From Vibrio maritimus (GTDB lineage Bacteria > Pseudomonadota > Gammaproteobacteria > Enterobacterales > Vibrionaceae): a stretch of DNA of 64,000 nucleotides. Each line of letters opens with the position of its first letter. Positions within the stretch are counted from its first letter, which is position 1. Where the stretch lies: NCBI RefSeq assembly GCF_021441885.1, contig NZ_CP090438.1, positions 372,001 to 436,000 of the forward strand, in the 5' to 3' direction. The notes below the pieces were generated by a model, which saw only the letters and a program-made list of their open reading frames with translations, searched no databases and had not been told where the DNA came from. Positions 15,045-24,253 of this stretch are shown here, one piece after another. The position numbers and the translations under genes were made by a program.

Positions 15045-15554
15045 TTAGCTCAGTTGTTTACCTGTGTACTCTATGGTTTGGCCGCACTTTCGACAACGGT
15101 AGTTGGCTTGCTGGCGCAGGACCTTATTGTGGCGTCGTATGGTCACAGAAAATGTGTCGCATTGGCAGCGGTATTCAAACGTGCGCCCCTGTACCGACTG
15201 GATATTGAGTGAGTGTGTGGTGTTTGGCGCAATATGAAATACTTGGCTCATGACCATCTGCCACTCTTTGCCGTGCGGGCGCACGCGACCGAACAGCGCG
15301 AAGGTAATTAAATGGGCGACTTCATGGGGAATGACTTCGTCGATAAACGCTTGTTGGTTCTCGACAAAAAGCACTGGGTTTAAACGGACCTCCCAGGTCT
15401 GTAGATACGCTTTACCTGCGGCTTTTCCGCGCAGCTTGTAGTTGAGCGCTGGGACGGGGAAGTCTCTTTCAAAGTAGTGACGTGCACGCTCAATACAACG
15501 AGACAGTGTTTTTAAAGCAAGATAGTGAAGCTGCTCTGATAATTCTGCATCCAC
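15045..15554 (-). CDS. sprT: SprT family zinc metalloprotease
   Basis: This SprT/SprTN-like protein has the catalytic zinc motif HEVAH (with IDEVIPHEVAHLITF around it) and a C-terminal zinc-ribbon with CQC and CRKC pairs. Eukaryotic SprTN repairs DNA-protein crosslinks; the bacterial role is not established. The start is uncertain: there is no suitable ATG, and GTG 15554 (after GGA at 9 nt spacing), TTG 15563 and TTG 15572 are possible. The TTG at 15572 directly follows the T tail of a terminator hairpin, which argues for the GTG. E. coli also has sprT beside endA. Confidence 0.87.
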   Translation of the reverse strand: MDAELSEQLHYLALKTLSRCIERARHYFERDFPVPALNYKLRGKAAGKAYLQTWEVRLNPVLFVENQQAFIDEVIPHEVAHLITFALFGRVRPHGKEWQMVMSQVFHIAPNTTHSLNIQSVQGRTFEYRCQCDTFSVTIRRHNKVLRQQANYRCRKCGQTIEYTGKQLS

Positions 15555-15573
15555 GAAGTTCAATCCAAACAAA

Positions 15574-15597
15574 AAGCGCCCAAACAGGGCGCTATTC
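15574..15597 (-). terminator. Terminator after the DUF2189 gene
   Basis: On the minus strand GCGCCC and GGGCGC form a stem with a TGTTT loop, followed by TTTTTG. It falls between the DUF2189 gene and sprT, touching the earliest possible sprT start. Confidence 0.75.
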
Positions 15598-15626
15598 TAC
15601 TCAGGATGTGATGTTATGCCAACGCA

Positions 15627-16421
15627 TCAGACATGATGCTTCTTCTTGATAGTCTCATGATATGCGTGCCAGGTTCCGTAGCCAAGAATCGGCATGGTCA
15701 CAATCATTCCAATCCCATAGGTGGCAAAGCCAATTAAAATACCGCCGCAGATGATAAGAGCCCACACTATCATGGCTGGAACGTTGGATTTCACCGCATT
15801 AAAGCTGGTGAAGACCGCGGTCATGATGTCGACTCGACGCTCCATCATAAGAGGGATCGAGAAGGCTGAGATGCTGAAAATTACCGCTGCGATAACCGCG
15901 CCAACAACACTGCCGGTAATCAAAAACGGCGCGAACTCGGTTAGGGGAGCGCCTTGCACTGATGGGTAGAGCGCATGTAACAGCGCAGCGATACGCATCC
16001 AAAATATCATCGCTACCGCAAGTAACACGGCAAACGCCCATTGTGATGATGAGTTGCGACCAATCGCTTTCATGGAATGGAACAGGCTCGGTTTGTGCCC
16101 TTTTTCTCTCTCCCAAGCGGCATCATAAAGACCCAGCGCCAAGAAAGGCCCGATAAGCATATAAACCACGAGACTTGGCATAATGACGAGGTGTGTACCT
16201 TGCCATTGCACCAATAGAACGATCGCGACCGCAGCTGCGGTAAAGCAGAGCCCGTAGAAAGCACTAATGATTGGCATACGTATGAGGTCATGCAAGCCGA
16301 GCGCAAGCCAGTGGAATGGGGCTGATACACTCAGTTGGTTGCACGGAATGGTTTTAGCGTAATCTTGATCCCTGACTTCATGTTTCTTCTGGAAGTCATC
16401 AGAATTTACAGTTCGAGGCAT
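15627..16421 (-). CDS. DUF2189 multi-pass membrane protein
   Basis: This 264-residue inner-membrane protein matches the DUF2189 family (about six hydrophobic segments from residue 55 on; a conserved WLALGLHDLIRMP entry and a YGIGMIVTMPILGYGTWHAY exit). The N-terminal 35 residues are polar, and the last residues are Lys/His-rich. Some relatives are mislabelled cytochrome c oxidase subunit I; no heme-copper ligands are evident here. The function is unknown. The ATG follows GGGAGGACAT. In E. coli the equivalent place between sprT and metK holds galP. Confidence 0.85.
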   Translation of the reverse strand: MPRTVNSDDFQKKHEVRDQDYAKTIPCNQLSVSAPFHWLALGLHDLIRMPIISAFYGLCFTAAAVAIVLLVQWQGTHLVIMPSLVVYMLIGPFLALGLYDAAWEREKGHKPSLFHSMKAIGRNSSSQWAFAVLLAVAMIFWMRIAALLHALYPSVQGAPLTEFAPFLITGSVVGAVIAAVIFSISAFSIPLMMERRVDIMTAVFTSFNAVKSNVPAMIVWALIICGGILIGFATYGIGMIVTMPILGYGTWHAYHETIKKKHHV

Positions 16422-16741
16422 ATGTCCTCCCTGATTGACAAACTGGCCTTCGTTTTATCAGGGCATGGCGCTAATAGTCGCGGTGTTAACACGAGCAGTG
16501 ACTCTCGCCGCAGTTGACGTGTCCTTACCAGCTTACCGTTATTAGCGTCTTCCCCTCTTAAGTGCTCTATTTTGCATACGAACAAACCGAGCAAATTGGT
16601 CTATTCGCAAGGGCACTTTTGATTAACTATTGACCGTGTTACAGGAAAACACAATTTTCAAAAGGGTATTAAATCAAAGCCATCTGAGTTGAAGTTAACA
16701 ACTTTGTAATAAAGTGTTTGAAAAGACAGGATTAAAAAAAT
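16422..16741. other. Intergenic, nothing recognised
   Basis: The stretch between the DUF2189 gene and the metK terminator holds the DUF2189 ribosome site. No tRNA, strong palindrome or convincing small gene could be recognised. Base composition becomes AT-rich toward the terminator. Confidence 0.5.
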
Positions 16742-16775
16742 AAAAAAGCCCTCAAAAAAATTTGAGGGCTTTTTT
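16742..16775. terminator. Terminator of metK
   Basis: AAAAAAGCCCTCAAA and TTTGAGGGCTTTTTT form a long symmetric stem. It works in the metK direction and could also work on the plus strand. Confidence 0.92.
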
Positions 16776-16801
16776 GGAGTAAATACTCAGACTAAGAGTA
16801 A

Positions 16802-17953
16802 TTACAGACCAGCGAAATCACGTAGGATGGCTGCTTTGTCTGTCGCTTCCCAAGGGAACTCTTCACGACCGAAGTGACCGTATGCTGCAGTCTTCTTATA
16901 GATAGGTTGCAGTAGGTTTAGCATCTCTTGCAGGCCATATGGACGCAGGTCGAAGTTTTGACGAACCGCCTCTACGATGATGTCGTGAGAAACTTTTTCA
17001 GTACCAAATGTCTCAACCATGATAGATGTTGGATCAGCAACACCGATTGCGTAAGACAGTTGGATCTCACAACGGTCAGCCATACCAGCCGCTACGATGT
17101 TCTTCGCTACATAACGTGCTGCGTATGCTGCGGAGCGGTCAACTTTTGATGGATCTTTACCAGAGAATGCACCGCCACCGTGACGAGCTGCGCCGCCGTA
17201 GGTATCAACGATGATCTTACGACCCGTTAGACCACAGTCACCCATAGGACCACCGATTACGAAACGACCGGTTGGGTTGATGAAGAAGTTGGTTTCTTTG
17301 TTGATCCACTCAGATGGTAGTACTGGCTTGATGATCTCTTCCATTACTGCTTCACGCAGGTCAGGTGTTGAGATTGAATCACAGTGCTGAGTTGAAAGAA
17401 CAACCGCATCGATACCAACGATCTTACCTTGGTCGTATTGGAACGTTACCTGAGACTTAGCGTCAGGACGTAGCCAAGGCAGAGTGCCGTTCTTACGTAC
17501 TTCCGCTTGCTTTTGAACAAGACGGTGAGAGTAAGTGATAGGTGCTGGCATTAGGATGTCAGTTTCGTTGGTTGCGTAACCGAACATGATGCCTTGGTCG
17601 CCCGCGCCTTGCTCTTTTGGATCTTCTTTATCAACACCTTGGTTGATGTCTGGAGACTGCTTACCGATGGTGTTTAGAACGGCACAAGAGTCTGCGTCAA
17701 AACCCATGTCAGAGTGAACGTAGCCGATTTCGCGAACAGTTTCACGAGTTAGCTCTTCGATGTCTACCCATGCTGAAGTAGTGATCTCACCACCCACCAT
17801 CACCATGCCAGTCTTAACGTAAGTTTCACAAGCAACACGTGCTTTTGGATCTTGTTCTAGGATTGCATCAAGAACCGCGTCAGAGATTTGGTCTGCGATT
17901 TTATCTGGATGGCCTTCTGATACTGACTCAGAAGTAAACAGGTGCTTAGCCAT
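16802..17953 (-). CDS. metK: S-adenosylmethionine synthetase
   Basis: MetK makes SAM from methionine and ATP, the methyl donor for RsmE, RlmD and others and the source of the SAH that feeds LuxS. The 383-residue protein has the family signatures TSESVSEGHPDKIADQ (start), GAGDQGIMFGYA and GGGAFSGKDPSKVDRS (P-loop-like). The ATG follows TTGGAGCTCTC. A perfect MetJ box lies about 90 bp upstream, so repression by MetJ-SAM is likely. Confidence 0.98.
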   Translation of the reverse strand: MAKHLFTSESVSEGHPDKIADQISDAVLDAILEQDPKARVACETYVKTGMVMVGGEITTSAWVDIEELTRETVREIGYVHSDMGFDADSCAVLNTIGKQSPDINQGVDKEDPKEQGAGDQGIMFGYATNETDILMPAPITYSHRLVQKQAEVRKNGTLPWLRPDAKSQVTFQYDQGKIVGIDAVVLSTQHCDSISTPDLREAVMEEIIKPVLPSEWINKETNFFINPTGRFVIGGPMGDCGLTGRKIIVDTYGGAARHGGGAFSGKDPSKVDRSAAYAARYVAKNIVAAGMADRCEIQLSYAIGVADPTSIMVETFGTEKVSHDIIVEAVRQNFDLRPYGLQEMLNLLQPIYKKTAAYGHFGREEFPWEATDKAAILRDFAGL

Positions 17954-18023
17954 GAGAGCTCCAATTACTGTTTTTAAGCGAGTGTCGAATCACTCACTTG
18001 TAATAAATTCAATGATATATAGT

Positions 18024-18047
18024 AGGTGTATCTACATCTAGACGTCT
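18024..18047 (-). promoter_or_regulatory. MetJ operator upstream of metK
   Basis: AGACGTCT at 18040-18047 is the exact MetJ half-operator (met box) consensus. The two 8-mers directly adjoining on the metK side (18032-18039 and 18024-18031) each match 5 of 8 positions, as in real tandem met-box arrays. Distance and orientation suit repression of metK. Confidence 0.75.
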
Positions 18048-18097
18048 ATTCTAGTCATCAATGTTCGATTAGCAAGCGATTTTTGCTTTTAACATAT

Positions 18098-18113
18098 AGC
18101 CAAACGTTTGCCT
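18098..18113. promoter_or_regulatory. PurR-like operator between metK and tkt
   Basis: AGCCAAACGTTTGCCT is a perfect 16-bp palindrome that matches the PurR operator ACGCAAACGTTTGCGT at 13 of 16 positions, with the central AAACGTTT intact. PurR control of tkt, which feeds ribose 5-phosphate exchange, would be sensible, but control of metK is equally possible by position. Confidence 0.5.
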
Positions 18114-18281
18114 ATTTTACGCGTGGATCGCCACATTCCGGCGACATTATTCGGCGATAATGCCAAAAAATGACGGTAAATCGTTTGCAGAGACTATATG
18201 GCTTTGCGACAATAGCCGCCGCTGATTATTCAATCAGTCTATGAAAAACTTGGAATTCGCTTAATGCACTCAGGAGCAGAC

Positions 18282-20276
18282 ATGTCTTCTCGTAAACAAC
18301 TCGCTAATGCAATCCGCGCGCTAAGCATGGATGGTGTTCAACAAGCTAACTCAGGTCACCCAGGTGCACCAATGGGTATGGCAGATATCGCTGAAGTTCT
18401 TTGGCGTTCTCACCTAAATCACAACCCGTCAAACCCAGAGTGGGCTGACCGCGACCGTTTCGTACTGTCAAACGGCCACGGCTCAATGCTGATTTACTCT
18501 CTGCTTCACCTAAGCGGTTACGAGCTATCAATTGACGATCTTAAAAACTTCCGTCAACTGCACTCAAAAACACCAGGTCACCCAGAGTACGGTTATGCAC
18601 CAGGTATCGAGACGACGACGGGTCCACTAGGTCAAGGCATCACTAACGCGGTTGGTATGGCGATTGCTGAGAAATCTCTTGCAGCGCAGTTCAACAAAGA
18701 AGGTCACGATATCGTTGACCACTTCACTTATGTCTTCATGGGTGATGGCTGTCTGATGGAAGGTATCTCTCACGAAGCGTGTTCACTAGCGGGTACCCTA
18801 GGTCTAGGCAAGCTGATCGCGTTCTGGGATGACAACGGTATCTCTATCGATGGTGAAGTGGAAGGTTGGTTCTCTGATGACACACCTAAGCGCTTCGAAG
18901 CTTACGGCTGGCACGTAATCCCTGCAGTAGACGGTCACGATGCTGACGCGATCAATGCAGCGATTGAAGCGGCAAAAGCGGATCCACGTCCAACACTTAT
19001 CTGTACTAAAACCATCATCGGTTTTGGTTCACCAAACAAAGCGGGCTCTCACGACTGTCACGGTGCACCACTAGGTCACGACGAAATTGCAGCAGCGCGT
19101 GAATTCCTAGGTTGGGAACACGGTCCATTCGAAATCCCTGCTGACATCAAAGCAGAGTGGGATGCAAACGAAGCGGGTAACGCAAAAGAAGCAGCTTGGA
19201 ACGAGAAGCTAGCAGCTTATGAAGCGGCTTACCCAGAGCTTGCGGCTGAGTTTAAGCGTCGTGTGAACGGTGAGCTTCCTGCTCAGTGGGAACAAGAAGC
19301 AAGCAAGATCATTGCTGACCTTCAAGCAAACCCTGCAAACATTGCATCACGTAAAGCGTCGCAAAACGCACTAGAAGCGTTCGGTAAGATGCTTCCTGAA
19401 TTCATGGGCGGCTCTGCTGACCTAGCGCCATCAAACCTAACCATGTGGTCTGGTTCTCAGTCGCTAACGGCTGACGATGCGTCTGGTAACTACATCCACT
19501 ACGGTGTACGTGAATTCGGTATGACAGCGATCATCAACGGTATCGCTCTGCACGGTGGTTTCGTACCATACGGTGCAACTTTCCTAATGTTCATGGAATA
19601 CGCACGCAACGCAATGCGTATGGCTGCACTGATGAAAGTGCAAAACATTCAGGTTTACACTCACGACTCTATCGGTCTGGGTGAAGATGGCCCGACGCAC
19701 CAACCGGTTGAGCAAATCGCATCACTACGTGTGACGCCAAACATGAGCACATGGCGTCCATGTGACCAGGTTGAGTCTGCAGTGGCTTGGAAATACGCAA
19801 TTGAACGTAAAGACGGCCCAACATCGCTGATCTTCTCTCGTCAAAACCTAACACAGCAAGATCGTGACGCTGAGCAGCTAGCAAACGTTGCTAAAGGTGG
19901 TTACATCCTGAAGGATTGCGAAGGCACGCCAGAGCTAATCCTTATTGCGACAGGTTCTGAAGTTGAGCTAGCAACAAATGCTTACGCTGAGCTAACGGCT
20001 GAAGGTAAGAAAGTACGCGTAGTGTCTCTTCCTTCAACTGACGTATTTGACGCGCAAGATGAAGCATACCGTGAAGCCGTTCTTCCAGCGGCAGTGACTA
20101 AGCGTATCGCGGTTGAAGCGGGTATTGCGGACTACTGGTACAAGTATGTTGGCTTCGGCGGCAAGATCATCGGTATGACGACATTCGGTGAGTCTGCACC
20201 AGCAGGCGAGCTATTCAAGATGTTCGGCTTCACAACGGAAAACGTTGTGAACACGGCAAAAGAGCTGCTTGCATAA
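18282..20276 (+). CDS. tkt: Transketolase
   Basis: This 664-residue TPP- and Mg-dependent enzyme transfers two-carbon ketol units in the pentose phosphate pathway. Signatures: GHPGAPMGMADIAEVLW near the N terminus, the TPP motif GDGCLMEGISHEA at about residues 155-167, and the pyrimidine-domain REFGMTAIINGIALHGG and DSIGLGEDGPTHQPVEQ. The ATG at 18282 follows AGGAG and gives the standard MSSRKQLANAIRALSMDGVQ; an ATG six codons earlier is less likely. Codon use is strongly biased, indicating high expression. Confidence 0.97.
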   Translation: MSSRKQLANAIRALSMDGVQQANSGHPGAPMGMADIAEVLWRSHLNHNPSNPEWADRDRFVLSNGHGSMLIYSLLHLSGYELSIDDLKNFRQLHSKTPGHPEYGYAPGIETTTGPLGQGITNAVGMAIAEKSLAAQFNKEGHDIVDHFTYVFMGDGCLMEGISHEACSLAGTLGLGKLIAFWDDNGISIDGEVEGWFSDDTPKRFEAYGWHVIPAVDGHDADAINAAIEAAKADPRPTLICTKTIIGFGSPNKAGSHDCHGAPLGHDEIAAAREFLGWEHGPFEIPADIKAEWDANEAGNAKEAAWNEKLAAYEAAYPELAAEFKRRVNGELPAQWEQEASKIIADLQANPANIASRKASQNALEAFGKMLPEFMGGSADLAPSNLTMWSGSQSLTADDASGNYIHYGVREFGMTAIINGIALHGGFVPYGATFLMFMEYARNAMRMAALMKVQNIQVYTHDSIGLGEDGPTHQPVEQIASLRVTPNMSTWRPCDQVESAVAWKYAIERKDGPTSLIFSRQNLTQQDRDAEQLANVAKGGYILKDCEGTPELILIATGSEVELATNAYAELTAEGKKVRVVSLPSTDVFDAQDEAYREAVLPAAVTKRIAVEAGIADYWYKYVGFGGKIIGMTTFGESAPAGELFKMFGFTTENVVNTAKELLA

Positions 20277-20298
20277 GCACCTTTCTTCTTGAAATGAA

Positions 20299-20326
20299 AA
20301 ACCGAGCCTAGTGCTCGGTTTTTTTC
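20299..20326 (+). terminator. Terminator of tkt
   Basis: AACCGAGC and GCTCGGTT form a stem around CTAGT, followed by a T run. Confidence 0.9.
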
Positions 20327-20431
20327 TGGGTCGAGAAACTCATTGTCACCAGCTTACAACTCTTGATGCGAAAGCAACCGTTATCGGTTACCATGCAAGC
20401 CTTTATCACGTGAACAAAAAGGCGTAATGCG

Positions 20432-21457
20432 ATGCTAAGAGTGGCAATTAATGGCTTTGGACGCATTGGACGGAATGTACTCAGAGCGCTATACGAAAGC
20501 GAGAAGAACGACCAAATTAAAGTCGTCGCCGTTAACGAGTTGGCGCAACCTGAAGCGATGGCTCACCTGCTTCAATACGATACCAGTCATGGTCGTTTTG
20601 ATAAGAAGGTGTCTCATGACCAAGAGCATTTGTACCTTACGCATAAAGATGGTCAGTTCGACACCATTCGTATTTTGCACCTTGAAGACATCAGCCTGTT
20701 GCCATGGAAAAACCTAGAGGTTGATATCGTATTAGATTGCACTGGTGTATTCGGTAGCCGCGCTGATGGCGAGAAACATATCGAAGCTGGCGCAAAGAAG
20801 GTGCTGTTTTCTCACCCAGGCAGCAATGATCTTGATAACACCGTTATCTACGGTGTTAACCACCATACCCTGACCAAAGATCACACCATAGTCTCGAATG
20901 GTTCTTGTACCACGAACTGTATCGTGCCGGTTATTCAAGCGTTAGATGAAGCCTTTGGTATCGATTCTGGGACTATCACCAGCATTCACTCTTCAATGAA
21001 TGATCAACAAGTTATCGACGCTTACCATGGTGATCTACGCCGTACACGCTCAGCCAGTTTATCCATCATTCCGGTGGATACGAAACTCCATAAGGGCATC
21101 GAACGCATCTTTCCGAAATTTTCTAACAAATTTGAAGCAATTTCTGTAAGAGTGCCAACAATTAACGTCACCGCTATGGATCTTAGTGTAACTATAAATA
21201 CGAATGTGAAAGTTAATGACGTAAATCAAGTCATTATTAACGCTTCTCGGTGTACATTAGACGGCATTGTTGACTATACTGAAGCACCGCTGGTTTCCGT
21301 GGACTTTAACCACGACCCGCACAGCGCCATTGTTGATGGGACACAGACTCGAGTGAGTGACGGTCGTCTAGTCAAAATGCTGGTGTGGTGCGACAACGAG
21401 TGGGGCTTTGCTAACCGCATGTTAGACACCGCGTTAGCAATGCAAGCGTCTCAGTAG
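20432..21457 (+). CDS. epd: D-erythrose-4-phosphate dehydrogenase
   Basis: This GAPDH-family enzyme of 341 residues oxidises erythrose 4-phosphate to 4-phosphoerythronate, the first step of PLP synthesis. The NAD-binding start INGFGRIGRNVLRAL and the catalytic NGSCTTNC (Cys about residue 155) are present. The Epd-type pattern FSHPGSNDLDNTVIYGVNH and the gene order epd-pgk-fbaA separate it from glycolytic GapA. pdxJ, a later PLP gene, is also in this window. Confidence 0.94.
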   Translation: MLRVAINGFGRIGRNVLRALYESEKNDQIKVVAVNELAQPEAMAHLLQYDTSHGRFDKKVSHDQEHLYLTHKDGQFDTIRILHLEDISLLPWKNLEVDIVLDCTGVFGSRADGEKHIEAGAKKVLFSHPGSNDLDNTVIYGVNHHTLTKDHTIVSNGSCTTNCIVPVIQALDEAFGIDSGTITSIHSSMNDQQVIDAYHGDLRRTRSASLSIIPVDTKLHKGIERIFPKFSNKFEAISVRVPTINVTAMDLSVTINTNVKVNDVNQVIINASRCTLDGIVDYTEAPLVSVDFNHDPHSAIVDGTQTRVSDGRLVKMLVWCDNEWGFANRMLDTALAMQASQ

Positions 21458-21480
21458 TATCAAGGGCGCTCTTGGGGAAA

Positions 21481-21511
21481 AATATTAATTTCGAAGGTTG
21501 AAATTAATATT
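21481..21511 (+). promoter_or_regulatory. AT-rich hairpin between epd and pgk
   Basis: AATATTAATTTC and GAAATTAATATT are perfect 12-bp inverted repeats around GAAGGTT. There is no T tract after it, so it is not a classic terminator; it could be an mRNA processing or stability element or an operator. Confidence 0.55.
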
Positions 21512-21609
21512 CATGAGCCCAATATAAGTAAGCAGTTGATGAATTCTAAAACTTGGCAAGAAGCCGGGTTTCAAAAACTTTATTTATTTTTTAGTTGAGA
21601 GGACTAAAC

Positions 21610-22773
21610 ATGTCTGTAATCAAGATGACTGACCTGGATCTAGCAGGTAAACGCGTATTTATCCGTGCTGATCTGAACGTACCTGTAAAAGACGGTAAAG
21701 TAACATCTGACGCTCGTATCATTGCGTCTCTACCAACCATCAAGCACTGCCTAGAAGCTGGCGCTAAAGTTATGGTTACGTCTCACCTTGGTCGTCCTAC
21801 TGAAGGCGAGTACGCAGAAGAATTCTCTCTACAACCTGTAGTTAACTACCTAAACGACGCACTAGATTGCGACGTTAAACTAGCAAAAGATTACCTAGAC
21901 GGCCTAGAGCTTAACGCTGGTGAGCTAGTTGTTCTTGAAAACGTTCGCTTTAACAAAGGCGAAAAGAAGAACGAAGAAGAGCTATCTAAGAAATACGCTG
22001 CACTGTGTGACATCTTCGTAATGGATGCATTCGGTACTGCTCACCGTGCACAAGCTTCAACTCACGGTGTTGGCATGAACGCGCCTGTAGCGTGTGCTGG
22101 TCCTCTACTAGCTAACGAACTAGAGGCACTAGGCAAAGCAATGGACAAGCCTGCTCGTCCAATGGTTGCTATCGTTGGTGGTTCTAAAGTATCGACTAAG
22201 CTAACGGTTCTTGAGTCTCTATCTAAAATCGCTGACCAACTTGTTGTTGGTGGTGGTATCGCGAACACGTTCATCGCTGCAGCTGGCCACAACGTTGGCA
22301 AGTCTCTATACGAAGCAGACCTAGTAGACACAGCTAAGAAGCTAATGGACGAGTGTGCAATTCCAGTTGCGACTGACGTTGCATGTGCAAAAGCATTCGA
22401 CGAGAACGCAGAAGCTGAAATCAAGCACGTATCTGAAGTTCAAGATGACGACATGATTTTCGACCTAGGTCCAGACTCAACTGCTGAACTAGCGAAAATC
22501 CTGAAAGATGCTAAAACTATCCTATGGAACGGCCCTGTTGGCGTATTCGAATTCAAGAACTTCGAAGCGGGTACAGAAGGCATTTCTAAAGCGATCGCTG
22601 AATCTGAAGGTTTCTCTGTAGCAGGTGGTGGTGACACGCTAGCAGCTATCGACAAGTTCGGTATCAAAGCTGACGTTTCTTACATCTCTACAGGTGGCGG
22701 TGCTTTCCTTGAGTTTGTTGAAGGTAAAGTACTACCAGCAGTAGCAATGCTTGAAGAGCGTGCTAAAGCATAA
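21610..22773 (+). CDS. pgk: Phosphoglycerate kinase
   Basis: Pgk converts 1,3-bisphosphoglycerate and ADP to 3-phosphoglycerate and ATP in glycolysis. The 387-residue protein has the substrate segment KRVFIRADLNVPVKDG at the start, HLGRPT, ENVRFNKGEKKNEEE, the hinge VGGSKVSTKL and the nucleotide motif GGGDTLAAIDKFG near the C terminus. The ATG at 21610 follows GAGAGGA. Codon use is extremely biased (CTA/CTT, CGT, GGT), a sign of very high expression. Confidence 0.98.
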   Translation: MSVIKMTDLDLAGKRVFIRADLNVPVKDGKVTSDARIIASLPTIKHCLEAGAKVMVTSHLGRPTEGEYAEEFSLQPVVNYLNDALDCDVKLAKDYLDGLELNAGELVVLENVRFNKGEKKNEEELSKKYAALCDIFVMDAFGTAHRAQASTHGVGMNAPVACAGPLLANELEALGKAMDKPARPMVAIVGGSKVSTKLTVLESLSKIADQLVVGGGIANTFIAAAGHNVGKSLYEADLVDTAKKLMDECAIPVATDVACAKAFDENAEAEIKHVSEVQDDDMIFDLGPDSTAELAKILKDAKTILWNGPVGVFEFKNFEAGTEGISKAIAESEGFSVAGGGDTLAAIDKFGIKADVSYISTGGGAFLEFVEGKVLPAVAMLEERAKA

Positions 22774-22785
22774 TTATCTTTTTAT

Positions 22786-22811
22786 AAAGCGGACTGATTG
22801 GTCCGCTTTTA
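22786..22811 (+). terminator. Terminator or attenuator between pgk and fbaA
   Basis: AAAGCGGAC and GTCCGCTTT form a 9-bp stem around TGATTG with a short T run. A TACAAT box at 22841 may give fbaA an independent promoter. Confidence 0.75.
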
Positions 22812-22911
22812 TCTATGCTGCAATGGCTGGTTAACTTTGATACAATGCCGCCCATTGTGAGCAAACGATTGCCAATTTTTATTTAAAACGACAGAAAATA
22901 GGACTTATTCC

Positions 22912-23988
22912 ATGTCTAAGATCTTCGACTTCGTAAAACCAGGTGTTATCTCTGGCGATGACGTTCAGAAAGTATTTGAAGTTGCTAAAGAGAACAACTT
23001 CGCTCTTCCTGCAGTTAACGTAGTTAACACTGACTCTATCAACGGTGTTCTTGAAGCTGCAGCTAAAGTTAAAGCTCCAGTTGTAGTTCAGTTCTCTAAC
23101 GGCGGTGCTGGCTTCTTCGCTGGTAAAGGCGTTAAGCTTGAAGGTCAAGGCGCACAAATCCTAGGTGCAGTTGCTGGTGCGAAATACGTACACGCAGTAG
23201 CTGAGTCTTACGGTGTTCCAGTTATCCTTCACACTGACCACGCTGCTAAGAAACTTCTACCTTGGATCGACGGTCTTCTAGATGCAGGTGAAGAGTTCTT
23301 CGCTCAAACTGGTAAGCCTCTATTCTCTTCTCACATGATTGACCTTTCTGAAGAGTCTCTAGAAGAGAACATCGAAATCTCTGCTAAGTACCTAGCTCGC
23401 ATGGCGAAAATGGGTATGACTCTTGAGATCGAACTAGGTTGTACTGGTGGTGAAGAAGATGGCGTAGATAACTCTCACATGGACGCATCTGAGCTTTACA
23501 CTTCTCCAGAAGACGTAGCATACGCATACGAGAAACTAGTTGCTGTTAGCCCACGTTTCACTATCGCTGCTTCTTTCGGTAACGTACACGGTGTTTACAA
23601 GCCAGGTAACGTTGTTCTAACTCCAACTATCCTACGTGACTCTCAAGCATACTGTGCAGAGAAGTTCGGTATCGCACCTAACGCTCTAAACTTCGTATTC
23701 CACGGTGGTTCTGGTTCTACTGAAGCAGAAATCCAAGAGTCTATCAGCTACGGTGTTATCAAAATGAACATCGATACTGATACACAGTGGGCAACTTGGG
23801 ACGGTATCCGTACTTACGAAGCTGAAAACCACGATTACCTACAAGGTCAAATCGGTAACCCAACGGGTGAAGACGCGCCAAACAAGAAGTACTACGATCC
23901 ACGCGTATGGCTACGTGCTGGTCAATCTTCAATGGTTGCTCGTCTAGAGAAAGCTTTCGCTGACCTAAACGCTATCGACGTACTATAA
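22912..23988 (+). CDS. fbaA: Class II fructose-bisphosphate aldolase
   Basis: This zinc-dependent aldolase cleaves fructose 1,6-bisphosphate to DHAP and GAP. The 358-residue protein shows the class II signatures VILHTDHAAKKLLPWIDGL (catalytic Asp, zinc His), the ELGCTGGEEDGVDNS segment, and NVHGVYKPGNV and FHGGSGSTEAEI with further zinc His and phosphate-binding residues. The start follows AGGA. Expression-type codon bias matches pgk. Confidence 0.98.
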   Translation: MSKIFDFVKPGVISGDDVQKVFEVAKENNFALPAVNVVNTDSINGVLEAAAKVKAPVVVQFSNGGAGFFAGKGVKLEGQGAQILGAVAGAKYVHAVAESYGVPVILHTDHAAKKLLPWIDGLLDAGEEFFAQTGKPLFSSHMIDLSEESLEENIEISAKYLARMAKMGMTLEIELGCTGGEEDGVDNSHMDASELYTSPEDVAYAYEKLVAVSPRFTIAASFGNVHGVYKPGNVVLTPTILRDSQAYCAEKFGIAPNALNFVFHGGSGSTEAEIQESISYGVIKMNIDTDTQWATWDGIRTYEAENHDYLQGQIGNPTGEDAPNKKYYDPRVWLRAGQSSMVARLEKAFADLNAIDVL

Positions 23989-24027
23989 GATTAAATCGCA
24001 TAAGATTTAACTGATAGTAAGATGAAA

Positions 24028-24057
24028 AAAGTCGCTCTTTGGAGCGGCTTTTTTTGT
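24028..24057 (+). terminator. Terminator of fbaA
   Basis: GTCGCTC and GAGCGGC pair around TTTG, flanked by AAAA and a run of seven T. Confidence 0.9.
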
Positions 24058-24253
24058 GTCTGATGAAAATTGTGTGATTGATCTTAAAAAAACTGGCATT
24101 AACGCATATGTTTGCGTAACCTTTTGTTAAGTAATGTGTATTGATATTGATTTGCTGTATGCATTGCTGATTACGGCGCGCCTTTGCTAATAGAACAGTG
24201 GTATTAGCTAAGACTCGCTTTGCCCAATTTGTTTTATTTAAGAGGTACGCAAT

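Noticed and set aside
16070..16330. Cys/Trp-rich minus-strand frame within the DUF2189 gene
   Set aside because: It is an out-of-frame shadow of a well-supported membrane protein gene.
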